DNA of 64,000 nt from Patulibacter sp. SYSU D01012. Its GTDB lineage: Bacteria; Actinomycetota; Thermoleophilia; Solirubrobacterales; Solirubrobacteraceae. The position numbers and the translations under genes were made by a program. The notes below the pieces were generated by a model. It worked only from the letters and a program-made list of their open reading frames with translations. It was not told the DNA's origin and searched no databases. The stretch lies in contig NZ_JAFMTB010000004.1 of the NCBI RefSeq assembly GCF_017916475.1, forward strand, positions 124,001 through 188,000, given 5' to 3'. Positions within the stretch are counted from its first letter, which is position 1, and each line of letters starts with the position of its first letter. Positions 50,027-58,279 of the stretch are shown here, piece after piece.

Positions 50027-51703
50027 TCAGATGCCCGGATCGACGACCGCGACCGGGTGCGTCGTGGGGCCGGAGACGACCGTCCCGGTCCCGAGCTGCC
50101 CGGCGTCCCCGGCGCCCCAGCACACGGCCGCACCTGCCGGGCGCAGCGCGCAGCTGAACGCGCTGCCGCCGCCCCCGCCGCCCACGACCTGCAGGGCGTC
50201 GCCGATCCCGACCACCGCGACCGGCGACGTCCGCTGCGTCGTCGTGCCGTCGCCCAGGGCGCCGTCGCTGTTGGAGCCCCAGCACGCCACGGCGCCGGTG
50301 GCCCGCACCGCGCACGAGTGGTAGGTGCCCACCGCGACCGAGGCCGCGTTCGTCAGGCCGGTGACCGGGACAGGCGTCAGGCGGTCGGCCGTCGTGCCGT
50401 CGCCGACCCGCCCCAGCGTCCCGGACCCCCAGCAGACCGCCTGGCCCGAGGCCCGCACGGCGCACGCGTGCGCGTAGTCGGCGGCCACGCCGGTCGCGTC
50501 CGTCAGGCCCTGCACCGCCACCGGGGTGGGGCGGTTCGTCGTCGTCCCGTCGCCGAGCGTCCCGGCGTTGCCGCCCCAGCAGACGACCTGGCCGCCGGCG
50601 CGCAGCGCGCACGTGTGCACGCCGCCGGCCGAGATCGCCACGGCGTCGGTCAGCCCCTGCACCGCGACGGGCGTCGTCCGGTCCGTCGTCGTCCCGTCGC
50701 CGAGCTGCCCGGAGCCGTTGCCGCCCCAGCAGCGCACCTGGCCCGACGCCAGCAGCGCGCAGCTCTGGGTGCCGCCCGCGCTGACGGCGGTCGCCCCGGT
50801 CAGGCCCACCACCGGTCGCGGGGTCGAGGCGTTGGCGGTCGTGCCGTCGCCCACCTCGCCCGTCGGGTTGTACCCCCAGCAGAGGACCTGGCTGGTCGCG
50901 CGCAGCGCGCACGTGTGCCCCGAGCCGCTGTCGACGGCGACGGCGTCGGTCAGGCCCGCCACCGCCACGGGCGACGCACGGTTGACGTTCCCGCCGTCAC
51001 CGATCTCGCCCGTGGCCCCGTACCCCCAGCAGGCGACCCGTCGCGACGCCCGCAGGCCGCAGGTCGTGGCGCGCCCGGCGTTCAGGGCGACGAAGTCGAC
51101 GGGCGCCGGGCCGGACGGCCCCGGAGCGGCGGGCGGGACCGCCGGCGGGGCCGGCGTGCCAGGGGCGGGCGTCGGCGCGCCGGGCCCGGGCGCCGCGGCG
51201 GGCACCCGCACCGTCAGGACCTTCGACGTCGCGAGCACGCGGCGCCCGGCCCGCAGCCGCACGCGGAAGCGCGTCGTCGTACCGGGGGCGCCCGCCGCGG
51301 TGCGCAGGACGAAGCGGGCGCGCCGGACGCGGGCGGTGGCCGCCGTCCGGGACGCACGCCCCGTGCCGACCTGGAGCGCGGCGCGCCAGCGGGATCGCGG
51401 GCCGGCGGTCCGCGGCGCCCGGCCGCGCACGCTCCCGGACACGACCACGCGCCCCGAGCGCAGCATCGCGCTCGCGCGCACGCGCAGCGGCGTCGCCGCC
51501 CGCGGCCCGGCGGGCGCGGACGCCGGGGATCCGGCGGGCGCCGGTGCGACCGCCGTCGACCCGGCCGGCGCCGCGAGCGCGAGCGCGGCGCACGCGAGGA
51601 GCCCGCCGGCGACCGTGCCGGGTCGCGCGCGGGCCGGTGGGCGCGATGCGACCCGAGCGGCCGGCGCAACGCGGGAACGGTGACGGCTCGACGGGGCGCG
51701 CAT
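50027..51703 (-). CDS. Secreted RCC1-repeat protein
   Basis: A 558-residue exported protein. A basic, hydrophobic signal (RPGTVAGGLLACAALALAAPAGS) precedes a beta-sandwich domain (about 70-170) and a Pro/Ala linker (PGPGAPTPAPGTPAPPAVPP). Seven RCC1 (ATS1-type) repeats of about 47 residues follow, each with a W/CWG core and GDGT turn (VACWGYGATGEIGDGG, VLCWGYNPTGEVGDGTT, and so on) and a Cys pair per repeat. It should fold as a seven-bladed propeller stabilised by disulfides. Extracellular role unknown. ATG 51703 has TACGCT 7 bases upstream, deciding against ATG 51724. Confidence 0.88.
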   Translation of the reverse strand: MRAPSSRHRSRVAPAARVASRPPARARPGTVAGGLLACAALALAAPAGSTAVAPAPAGSPASAPAGPRAATPLRVRASAMLRSGRVVVSGSVRGRAPRTAGPRSRWRAALQVGTGRASRTAATARVRRARFVLRTAAGAPGTTTRFRVRLRAGRRVLATSKVLTVRVPAAAPGPGAPTPAPGTPAPPAVPPAAPGPSGPAPVDFVALNAGRATTCGLRASRRVACWGYGATGEIGDGGNVNRASPVAVAGLTDAVAVDSGSGHTCALRATSQVLCWGYNPTGEVGDGTTANASTPRPVVGLTGATAVSAGGTQSCALLASGQVRCWGGNGSGQLGDGTTTDRTTPVAVQGLTDAVAISAGGVHTCALRAGGQVVCWGGNAGTLGDGTTTNRPTPVAVQGLTDATGVAADYAHACAVRASGQAVCWGSGTLGRVGDGTTADRLTPVPVTGLTNAASVAVGTYHSCAVRATGAVACWGSNSDGALGDGTTTQRTSPVAVVGIGDALQVVGGGGGGSAFSCALRPAGAAVCWGAGDAGQLGTGTVVSGPTTHPVAVVDPGI

Positions 51704-51710
51704 GCGCGCG

Positions 51711-51716
51711 AGCGTA
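51711..51716 (-). promoter_or_regulatory. -10 box of RCC1-repeat gene
   Basis: TACGCT on the minus strand, 7 bases before the ATG at 51703. Confidence 0.5.
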
Positions 51717-51945
51717 CAGCGCACTCACCCCTCGCGCACAGGCGATCGCGCACGCCAGATAAACCCGAAAAGCCGATCTGCTTTCATGTGTTCCGGCGCG
51801 CTCTCTCCCTGCGCCGGTCCGGCCTTCGGTTGTCCCCCGAGGTCGGCGGGGCCGCACGCCCCGTGATGCACCCCTCGCGCGCCCGGCCCCGCCGGGCGCG
51901 CGGCGTTCGGCCCCGCCGCGATCAGCCCGCCGGGCCGCCCCGCTC

Positions 51946-52089
51946 GACGGCCGCCACGACGTCGGCCGTCTGCAGGCGCAGATCGCCGCCGAGCTGCCGC
52001 TGCAGGACGCCGCCGCGGCCCTGCGCCTGGCCGAGGGCGGCGGCCTGACGGGGAAGATCCTGCTGCGCCCGGAGGACGCGGCGGCGTAG
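51946..52089 (+). pseudogene. C-terminal remnant of quinone-oxidoreductase-like gene
   Basis: The frame ending at TAG 52089 reads LDGRHDVGRLQAQIAAELP, then LQDAAAALRLAEGG, then GLTGKILLRPEDAAA. This matches the C-terminal helix and strand of zinc-free MDR reductases (leader-ELPL-AA-A-R-L-EGG-GKILL-P). Nothing upstream in any frame continues the family, and no start codon with a ribosome site precedes it. A truncated pseudogene of about 48 codons is the simplest reading. It may be chance, since it rests on one short motif. Confidence 0.5.
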
Positions 52090-52097
52090 CCGCCCGC

Positions 52098-52418
52098 TCA
52101 GTGGGCGCCCGAGACCGCCAGCCCGACGATCCCCGCGGCGATCAGGGCGATGCTGCCCAGACGCGCCGCGGTGGCGGCCTCGCCGAGCAGGACGATGCCC
52201 AGGATGGCGGTGCCGACGGCGCCGATGCCGGTCCACACGGCGTAGCCGGTCCCCACGGGCAGGTCCTTCAGCGCGCGAGCCAGGAGCACGAAGCTCGCGG
52301 CGGCCGCGAGCACGAACAGCAGCGACTCGGGCACGCGCGAGAAGCCCTCGGAGCGCTTGAGCGCGAGCGCCCAGACGACCTCGAGCGCACCGGCGGTGAC
52401 GAGCAGGATCCAGGCCAT
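52098..52418 (-). CDS. SMR-family guanidinium exporter (Gdx/SugE type)
   Basis: A 106-residue four-helix protein of the small multidrug resistance family: MAWILLVTAGALEVVWALALKRSEGF with the essential membrane Glu (residue 13), then PVGTGYAVWTGIGAVGTAILGIVLLGE. The WALALK start and the absence of typical EmrE aromatic pattern favour the guanidinium exporter subgroup. The decisive clue is the guanidine-III riboswitch directly in its leader: such riboswitches switch on Gdx when guanidinium accumulates. It would export guanidinium in exchange for protons. ATG 52418 with GGAAGGAGG ribosome site. Confidence 0.92.
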   Translation of the reverse strand: MAWILLVTAGALEVVWALALKRSEGFSRVPESLLFVLAAAASFVLLARALKDLPVGTGYAVWTGIGAVGTAILGIVLLGEAATAARLGSIALIAAGIVGLAVSGAH

Positions 52419-52433
52419 GACGGCCCTCCTTCC

Positions 52434-52477
52434 GTGCGCCGTCGTCGTTCCGGGTACGGCGCACCCTCTCGTCCGGG
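52434..52477 (-). ncRNA. Guanidine-III riboswitch
   Basis: On the minus strand the leader reads CCCGGACGAG, then a variable GGG, then GTGCGCCGTACCCGG, a short bulge and ACGACGGCGCAC. It has the full guanidine-III (ykkC-III) architecture. The 5' CCGG can form the pseudoknot with the internal CCGG, and GTGCGCCGT (52458-52466) pairs with ACGGCGCAC (52434-52442). The order and wording match the Thermobifida aptamer I remember almost exactly, apart from three inserted bases and a shortened bulge. The 3' stem abuts the GGAAGGAGG ribosome site (52425-52433), so ligand binding probably controls translation. Confidence 0.9.
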
Positions 52478-52504
52478 ACGCCCCGCCTGCCGGGGCGCCT
52501 GCCC

Positions 52505-52510
52505 AGCCTA
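52505..52510 (-). promoter_or_regulatory. -10 box of riboswitch-SMR transcript
   Basis: TAGGCT on the minus strand gives a start near 52498 and a leader of about 80 bases that contains the riboswitch, unlike the leaderless genes around it. Confidence 0.45.
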
Positions 52511-52635
52511 GCCGCGCCGGCGGCCAGGGGTGGGCGACCCCGGTCACGCGACGGCCTCCCGCCGCCGGGCACCTTCCCGCGCGCGGGATGAGAGCCCCGC
52601 CGGACGCACCGCACGGCGCGCCCCCGGCAGGTCGG

Positions 52636-52641
52636 TACCGT
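52636..52641 (+). promoter_or_regulatory. -10 box of ettA
   Basis: TACCGT, 7 bases before the ATG at 52649. Confidence 0.5.
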
Positions 52642-52648
52642 TGGTGGT

Positions 52649-54301
52649 ATGTCCTCGCAGTACGTCTTCACGATGCACCAGCTGACCAAGGTGCATCCGC
52701 CGGACAAGACGGTCTTCCGGGACCTCTCCCTGTCCTTCCTGCCCGGCGCCAAGATCGGCGTGCTGGGCTACAACGGCGCCGGCAAGTCGTCGCTGCTGCG
52801 GATCATGTCCGGCCAGGACAAGGACTTCGACGGCGAGGCGACGCTGGCGCCGAACGCCACGGTCGGCATCCTCGAGCAGGAGCCGAACCTGGACGAGTCC
52901 AAGTCGGTGCACGAGAACGTCATGGAGGGCCTGGCCCACCTGAAGGGCCTCGTCGACAAGTTCAACGAGCTCGCGATGAACTACTCCGACGAGACGGCCG
53001 CGGAGTTCGCGCGGCTGCAGGCGGAGATCGACGCCGCGGACGCGTGGGACCTGGACTCGAAGGTCGAGTACGCGATGGACGCGCTGCGCTGCCCGCCCGG
53101 CGACTGGCCCGTCGTCGACCTGTCCGGCGGCGAGAAGCGCCGCGTGGCGCTCGCCCGCCTGCTGCTCTCGGCCCCCGACCTGCTGCTGCTGGACGAGCCG
53201 ACCAACCACCTGGACGCCGAGTCCGTCGCGTGGCTGGAGCGGCACCTGGAGTCGTACAAGGGCACCGTCGTCGCGGTCACCCACGACCGCTACTTCCTCG
53301 ACAACGTCGCGGGCTGGATCCTCGAGCTCGACCGCGGCCGGGGCATCCCGTTCGAGGGCAACTACTCCGGCTGGCTGGAGCAGAAGGCCAAGCGGATGGA
53401 GATGGAGAAGCGCACCGACGTGGCCCGCCAGCGGCGGATCAACGAGGAGCTCGACTGGGCCCGGAAGAACCCGAAGGGCCGCCAGACGAAGCAGAAGGCG
53501 CGTCTGAACAACCTCGACGAGCTCATGAAGGAGCAGTCGGCGATGCGCCTGGACGAGACGCGCATCACGATCCCGCCCGGACCCCGCCTGGGCGACACCG
53601 TCATCGAGGCGAAGGGCCTGACGAAGGCGTTCGGCGACAAGCTGCTCTTCGAGGACCTCTCCTTCACGCTGCCCCCGGGCGGCATGGTCGGCGTCATCGG
53701 CCCGAACGGCGCCGGCAAGTCGACGCTCTTCAAGCTCCTCACCGGCCTCGAGAAGCCGGACGCGGGCGAGATCAAGCTCGGCGAGACCGTCGACCTGTCG
53801 TACGTCGACCAGTCCCGCGACGCGCTCGATCCCAACAACAACGTGTGGGAGGAGATCTCGGAGAAGCTCGACTACGTCAAGGTCGGCGACCGCGAGATGA
53901 ACTCCCGCCAGTACGTCGCCTCCTTCAACTTCAAGAAGGGCGACCAGCAGAAGAAGGTCGGCAGCCTCTCCGGCGGCGAGCGCAACCGCGTCCACCTGGC
54001 CAAGCTCCTGCGCCGCGGCGGCAACGTCCTGCTGCTGGACGAGCCGACCAACGACCTCGACACCGAGACCCTGCAGGCGCTCGAGGAGGGCCTGCTCGCC
54101 TTCCCCGGCTGCGCGGTGGTCATCTCCCACGATCGCTGGTTCCTGGATCGCATCGCCACCCACATCCTCGCCTTCGAGGGCAACTCGACCGCCACGTGGT
54201 TCGAGGGCAACCTGCAGGCGTACGAGGCGTGGCGCCGCGACGAGCTGGGTGACGAGGCCGACCGCCCGCACCGCCTGACGTACAAGAAGCTCGCCCGATA
54301 G
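52649..54301 (+). CDS. ettA: ABC-F protein EttA (translational throttle)
   Basis: A 550-residue soluble ABC-F ATPase with two nucleotide-binding domains and no membrane part. Walker A motifs are GYNGAGKSS (about 42) and GPNGAGKST (about 351); signatures VDLSGGEKRRVALARLLL and GSLSGGERNRVHLAKLL; the P-site linker lies between (ELDWARKNPKGRQTKQKARLNN). The arm insertion in domain 1 (DETAAEFARLQAEIDAADAWDLDSKV) is typical of EttA. It binds the ribosomal E site and regulates entry into elongation according to ADP/ATP. The length is normal for EttA. Confidence 0.95.
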   Translation: MSSQYVFTMHQLTKVHPPDKTVFRDLSLSFLPGAKIGVLGYNGAGKSSLLRIMSGQDKDFDGEATLAPNATVGILEQEPNLDESKSVHENVMEGLAHLKGLVDKFNELAMNYSDETAAEFARLQAEIDAADAWDLDSKVEYAMDALRCPPGDWPVVDLSGGEKRRVALARLLLSAPDLLLLDEPTNHLDAESVAWLERHLESYKGTVVAVTHDRYFLDNVAGWILELDRGRGIPFEGNYSGWLEQKAKRMEMEKRTDVARQRRINEELDWARKNPKGRQTKQKARLNNLDELMKEQSAMRLDETRITIPPGPRLGDTVIEAKGLTKAFGDKLLFEDLSFTLPPGGMVGVIGPNGAGKSTLFKLLTGLEKPDAGEIKLGETVDLSYVDQSRDALDPNNNVWEEISEKLDYVKVGDREMNSRQYVASFNFKKGDQQKKVGSLSGGERNRVHLAKLLRRGGNVLLLDEPTNDLDTETLQALEEGLLAFPGCAVVISHDRWFLDRIATHILAFEGNSTATWFEGNLQAYEAWRRDELGDEADRPHRLTYKKLAR

Positions 54302-54329
54302 ACAGAACGCCGCGACGGGCCAGGACAGC

Positions 54330-54386
54330 GTCCGGGCCGGGTCGCGGTGTCCGGGCCGGGTCGCGGTGTCCGGGCCGGGTCGCGGC
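54330..54386. repeat. 19-bp repeat, three copies
   Basis: GTCCGGGCCGGGTCGCGGY at 54330, 54349 and 54368, identical except for the last base of copy 3. Confidence 0.85.
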
Positions 54387-54506
54387 GACCGACGGCGGCG
54401 CCGGCCGGGGCCGGGCGTCGGCCGACGCCGGCCCGCCGGGCGAAGGGGGCGCGGCGGCCAGGCGCGCGTTTCCTCCCAACACCGCCCGCACCGCGTCGAG
54501 CGGGAA

Positions 54507-54531
54507 GGAACGAGCGCATAGCGCTCGTTCC
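54507..54531. terminator. Perfect hairpin downstream of ettA
   Basis: An 11-base stem GGAACGAGCGC with loop ATA, about 205 bases after the ettA stop. It is far for a terminator and could be a regulatory dyad. Confidence 0.4.
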
Positions 54532-54710
54532 GGGAACACCGGGCGCGCTCCGGCCGTGTGGGGGACGGAACGCGCGGCCCCGCCCCGGCCGTCCCTCGTC
54601 CGGGCCCGACGAGCCGCCGATCGACCGCTCCGGCCGCGCACGGCGTCCATCGCCACGGGTGCCATAGTCGAAGGACCTCATCAAGCGGTTCCAGAAGGAC
54701 GGCGAGCGAC

Positions 54711-55763
54711 ATGCGCGCAGTGGTGTTCGAGCAGTGGAAGACCTTCCCGACCCTCAAGGAGGTCGAGCGGCCGAAGCCCGGCCCCGGCGAGGTCCTGCTG
54801 AAGGTGGCCGGCGCGGGCGCCTGCCACTCCGACGTCGCGGTCTTCCGCGAGTTCGACGCCGAGCACGGGCCGGCGCAGCTCGAGCCGAGCTACGTGCTCG
54901 GCCACGAGAACTCCGGCTGGGTGGAGGAGCTCGGCGAGGGCGTCTCGGGCATCGCGATCGGCGACGCGTTCCTGGTCTACGGGCCCGTCGGCTGCCAGCA
55001 CTGCGCCGCCTGCTCCCGCGGCCAGGACACGTACTGCGAGAACGCCGCCGACATGCCGTACCTGGCGTCCGGCCTGGGCCGCGACGGCGGGATGGCGGAG
55101 TACGTGCGCGTGCCGGCCCGCAACCTGGTGCCGCTCGGCGACGCCGACCCGGTCGCCGCCGCGCCGCTCTCCGACGCGGGCCTGACGCCGTACCACGCGA
55201 TCAAGCTCGCCCTGCCCCATCTGGCCGGCGGCGGCCGCACCGCGCTCGTCATCGGCCTCGGCGGCCTGGGCCAGATCGCGGTCCAGATCCTCACCGCCCT
55301 GACCGGCGCCACCGTCATCGCCACCGACACGAAGGCGGACGCGATGGAGCGCGCCGAGCGGCACGGCGCGGTGACCGTGCCGGGCGGCGACGACCAGGTC
55401 ACCGCGATCCGCGCGCTCACCGGCGGCAAGGGCGTCGACGCCGTCTTCGACTTCGTCGGCGCCGGGCCGACGCTGCAGCTGGCCGCCGCCGTGGCGGGGC
55501 TGCGCTCGCGGATCACGGTCGTCGGCATCGCCGGCGGGCACCTGGACTGGAACTTCTACGGCATCCCCTACGAGACCGAGCTGACCAGCACGTACTGGGG
55601 CACGATCGAGGAGCTGCACGAGGTCGTCGCGCTGTACCGCGCCGGGAAGATCGTGCCCGACAACGAGTACTACGCCCTCGACGACGCGCTCGAGGCGTAC
55701 CGCCGGCTCGAGGCCGGGGAGCTGACCGGCCGCGCGGTCGTCACGCCGCACGGCCGCGGCTGA
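54711..55763 (+). CDS. Zinc-dependent alcohol dehydrogenase
   Basis: A 350-residue medium-chain zinc dehydrogenase. Catalytic-zinc ligands are in AGACHSDVAVF (Cys) and LGHENSGWVEELG (His-Glu). The structural zinc has the four-cysteine lobe CQHCAACSRGQDTYC (Cys-x2-Cys-x2-Cys-x7-Cys). The NAD Rossmann motif LVIGLGGLGQIAVQILTAL lies at about 179-197, with Asp in ATDTKADAM that favours NAD over NADP. It oxidises alcohols or reduces aldehydes; chain preference not readable. ATG 54711 with GAAGGACGGCGAG upstream. Alone in its transcription unit. Confidence 0.92.
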   Translation: MRAVVFEQWKTFPTLKEVERPKPGPGEVLLKVAGAGACHSDVAVFREFDAEHGPAQLEPSYVLGHENSGWVEELGEGVSGIAIGDAFLVYGPVGCQHCAACSRGQDTYCENAADMPYLASGLGRDGGMAEYVRVPARNLVPLGDADPVAAAPLSDAGLTPYHAIKLALPHLAGGGRTALVIGLGGLGQIAVQILTALTGATVIATDTKADAMERAERHGAVTVPGGDDQVTAIRALTGGKGVDAVFDFVGAGPTLQLAAAVAGLRSRITVVGIAGGHLDWNFYGIPYETELTSTYWGTIEELHEVVALYRAGKIVPDNEYYALDDALEAYRRLEAGELTGRAVVTPHGRG

Positions 55764-56025
55764 CGGGCGGGACGTGGCCCGGCCCGCCCCGCGCCGAGCC
55801 GACCGGCGGGCCCGGCGGGTGGACCTGCGGGCCGCGTGGGTCGCGTGGGCCCGCCGGCCGGCGGGCCGCCTGCGGCGGGGGGCCGGCGGCCGAGGCCGGC
55901 GGGCGGGGATGTGAACAGCTGGACACTTCTCGCCTAGACGTTCGTCCTACGCCGCCGCCCAACATCCGTGGAATCGGCTCAAGAACCCACCCCACCGAAC
56001 GACCGGTGCGGCATCGTGCCCGTCC

Positions 56026-57201
56026 ATGCCCACGCCCCCCGACTCCTCGTCACGCCTAGCCGCGTGGCGGCGCCCACGCCGCCTGGCCGCCGCCGGCGCC
56101 GCCGCCCTGGTCCTGGCCGCCGGCGGCACCGCCGCCGCCACCGCCGCCTCGAAGAGCGGCGACGCGGACGTGGTCCGCGCCTGCGCCGCCTACCAGGGCG
56201 GCGCCCTGCGGGTCATCAAGGACGGGCAGGAGTGCGGCCCCGGCGAGTACCGCGTGAGCTGGCGCAAGGAGGGCGAGCGCGGCCCGCGCGGCGAGAAGGG
56301 CGCCCGCGGCGCCCGCGGCGCCGCCGGGGACGACGGCGCGGCGGGCTCGGCCGGCGCGCCCGGCCTGCCCGGGGCGAAGGGCGACGTCGGCGCGAAGGGC
56401 GAGGCCGGCGCCACCGGCCCCAACGGCAAGGACGGCACGAACGGCGTCGACGGCGCGGTCGGCCCCGCCGGCGAGCGCGGCGCGGCCGGCCCGCAGGGCG
56501 AGAAGGGCGAGACCGGCGCGGTCGGCCCGGAGGGGAAGAAGGGCGACACCGGCCCGCAGGGCGAGAGAGGCGAGCGCGGCGAGACCGGGCTCGTCGGTCC
56601 GCAGGGCGAGAAGGGCGAGACCGGCCCCCGCGGCCTGCAGGGCGAGAAGGGCGACCAGGGTCCGAAGGGCGAGACCGGGGAGAAGGGCGAGAAGGGCGAG
56701 ACCGGCGCCGTCGGCCCGAAGGGCGAGACCGGGGAGAAGGGCGAGAAGGGCGAGACCGGGGCCGTGGGTCCGCAGGGCGAGAAGGGCGACCGGGGCGACG
56801 TCGGTCCCGTCGGCCCGGCCGGCGCGACCACCCCGGCGATCCTGCGCGGCGCCGTCGCGCTCGTCGACCCGTCGCAGAGCACCTCATACGCAGGCCCCTT
56901 CGGCCAGCAGAACGCGGCCGACGACATCGCCGACGCCCAGCAGGCCGCGCTCGTCGCGGGCACGGTCAACGCCATCCGCATCGACGCGGTCGCGCCGTCC
57001 GGCGGCCCGATCGCCGCGCGCCTGATGAAGAACGGCGACGCGACCGACCTGGTCTGCACCGTCGCCGCGGGCGACACGAGCTGCAGCGACAACGCGCACA
57101 GCGTCGCGGTGACGACGGGCGACCTGCTCGCCCTGCGCATCGGCAACGGCGGCGGCAAGTCGCTCTACAACGTGCGCTGGGCCGCGAGGATCCAGCCGTG
57201 A
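56026..57201 (+). CDS. Collagen-like exported protein
   Basis: A 391-residue protein. Its N-terminus is basic, then hydrophobic (RRLAAAGAAALVLAAGGTAAATA), probably a signal peptide or anchor. A short Cys-containing head (CAAYQGGALRVIKDGQECGPGEY) precedes about 56 uninterrupted Gly-x-y triplets from residue 82 to about 265, rich in GEKGE, GPQGEKGETG and GPKGETGEKGE. The C-terminal 120 residues form a globular domain (PAILRGAVALVDPSQS to RWAARIQP) that may trimerise the collagen helix. It overlaps the next gene by GTGA. Probably a surface or spore-coat-like fibre. Confidence 0.88.
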   Translation: MPTPPDSSSRLAAWRRPRRLAAAGAAALVLAAGGTAAATAASKSGDADVVRACAAYQGGALRVIKDGQECGPGEYRVSWRKEGERGPRGEKGARGARGAAGDDGAAGSAGAPGLPGAKGDVGAKGEAGATGPNGKDGTNGVDGAVGPAGERGAAGPQGEKGETGAVGPEGKKGDTGPQGERGERGETGLVGPQGEKGETGPRGLQGEKGDQGPKGETGEKGEKGETGAVGPKGETGEKGEKGETGAVGPQGEKGDRGDVGPVGPAGATTPAILRGAVALVDPSQSTSYAGPFGQQNAADDIADAQQAALVAGTVNAIRIDAVAPSGGPIAARLMKNGDATDLVCTVAAGDTSCSDNAHSVAVTTGDLLALRIGNGGGKSLYNVRWAARIQP

Positions 57202-57647
57202 GCGACCGCTTCGCCGTGCCGCCCGCGGCGGTCAGCCGCCGCGGCCTGCTCGGCGCGTTCGGCGTCGGCGCCGGCGCGCTCGCGGTCGGCGGCGCCGGCG
57301 TGGCCGTCGCCGCGTCGCAGCGCGCCGCCGACCCGCTGCGCCGCTCCGCCTGGGCGCCGCTCGCCGGGTCGCTCCTCACCGTCACCGCGGACGGCCGCCG
57401 GCACCGCGCGCGGCTGCGCCGCGTGCGCGACCTCGGCGGGTCGCGCACGCGCAGCCGCAAGGCCTACGCGGGGCGCGAGGACGCCTTCGCCCTGTCCTTC
57501 GTCACCCGGACCGCCCTGACGAGCCTGGAGACGACCGTCGAGCACCCGGTCCACGGACCGGTGCCGCTCCTGCTGACGGCCGGCACCGAGCGGGCCGGTC
57601 ACCACACGTACACCGCCACGATCCTGCGGCACATCGCCGCCGCCTGA
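57198..57647 (+). CDS. Tat-exported DUF6916-like small protein
   Basis: A 149-residue protein starting at GTG 57198 in the stop of the collagen gene. A twin-arginine signal (VSRRGLLGAFGVGAGALAVGG, residues 13-33) is followed by a 110-residue beta-rich domain: WAPLAGSLLTVTADGRRHRARLRRVRDLG and YAGREDAFALSFVTRTAL. It resembles DUF6916-type domains that accompany tail-collar and collagen-like proteins. It should be folded before export. Function unknown; its coupling to the collagen gene suggests a partner in the same surface structure. Confidence 0.72.
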   Translation: MSDRFAVPPAAVSRRGLLGAFGVGAGALAVGGAGVAVAASQRAADPLRRSAWAPLAGSLLTVTADGRRHRARLRRVRDLGGSRTRSRKAYAGREDAFALSFVTRTALTSLETTVEHPVHGPVPLLLTAGTERAGHHTYTATILRHIAAA

Positions 57648-57656
57648 GAGGACCCC

Positions 57657-58214
57657 ATGTCCGAAGCCTTCATCGCCGAGATCCGCATGTTCGGCGGCAA
57701 CTTCGCACCCCGGGGCTGGGCGTTCTGCCAGGGCCAGATCATGTCGATCGCCCAGAACACCGCGCTGTTCAGCCTGCTGGGCACCACGTACGGCGGCAAC
57801 GGCCAGACGACGTTCGGGCTGCCCGACCTGCGCGGCCGGACCCCGATCGGGACCGGCCAGGGCCCGGGGCTGCCGGCCACCAACCTGGGCGAGATCTCCG
57901 GGTCGCCCACCCACACGCTGATCATCACCGAGATGCCGGCGCACAACCACACGTTCCAGAACGCCGGCACCACGGTCGACCTGCCGGCGACGAACGGCCG
58001 GGCCACCACGTCGCGCCCCGAGGGCGGGATCCCGGCGGCCGGGGGCAGCTACGCACCGCTGGCGAGCGCGGGTGGCACGAAGACCCGCGTGAACGCGTCC
58101 GTGTCGGGGACGGTCGGGATCGCGGGCGGCAGCCAGCCGTTCTCGATCATGCAGCCGTACCTGGGCATGAACTACATCATCGCCGTCGAGGGCATCTACC
58201 CCTCGCGGGACTAG
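57657..58214 (+). CDS. Phage tail-collar domain protein (microcystin-dependent-protein type)
   Basis: A 185-residue protein of the tail-collar family: FIAEIRMFGGNFAPRGWAFCQGQIMSIAQNTALFSLLGTTYGGNGQTTFGLPDLRGRTPIGTG, almost the complete family signature at residues 5-67. The central TEMPAHNHTF His motif and the terminal MQPYLGMNYIIAVEGIYPS are intact. Such proteins form trimeric knobs at the tip of phage fibres but also occur in bacterial surface operons. The ATG follows GAGAGGA. No phage structural genes are near, so the trio (collagen, DUF6916, collar) looks like a bacterial appendage cassette. Confidence 0.9.
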   Translation: MSEAFIAEIRMFGGNFAPRGWAFCQGQIMSIAQNTALFSLLGTTYGGNGQTTFGLPDLRGRTPIGTGQGPGLPATNLGEISGSPTHTLIITEMPAHNHTFQNAGTTVDLPATNGRATTSRPEGGIPAAGGSYAPLASAGGTKTRVNASVSGTVGIAGGSQPFSIMQPYLGMNYIIAVEGIYPSRD

Positions 58215-58263
58215 GCGGGACGGCGCGGGCGGGCGCGCGCCGACCGCCCGCCGCCGCCCCGGC

Positions 58264-58269
58264 TAGCAT
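58264..58269 (+). promoter_or_regulatory. -10 box of DUF1707 gene
   Basis: TAGCAT, 10 bases before the ATG at 58280. Confidence 0.5.
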
Positions 58270-58279
58270 CGCGCGGGCG

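Larger units (their letters stand above)
51704..52097. other. Gap with AT-rich patch and gene remnant
   Basis: 394 bases. 51711-51716 is the RCC1-gene -10 box. 51757-51792 is unusually AT-rich for this genome. The last part (about 51930-52089) reads as the C-terminal remnant of an oxidoreductase, listed separately. Confidence 0.5.
54302..54710. other. Gap with 19-bp repeat and hairpin
   Basis: 409 bases without a supported gene. Three 19-base repeats (54330-54386) and a hairpin (54507-54531) are the only structures. CATAGT near 54664 may be the -10 of the dehydrogenase gene, giving a short leader with GAAGGACGGCGAG as ribosome site. Confidence 0.5.

Noticed and set aside
56190-57158. Antisense ORF to the collagen gene
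   Set aside because: It reads as a periodic Pro/Ser peptide, a mirror of the Gly-x-y codons.
57657-58214. Prophage remnant
   Set aside because: Only a tail-collar domain is present; no integrase, capsid, terminase or lysis genes, and base use is that of the host.
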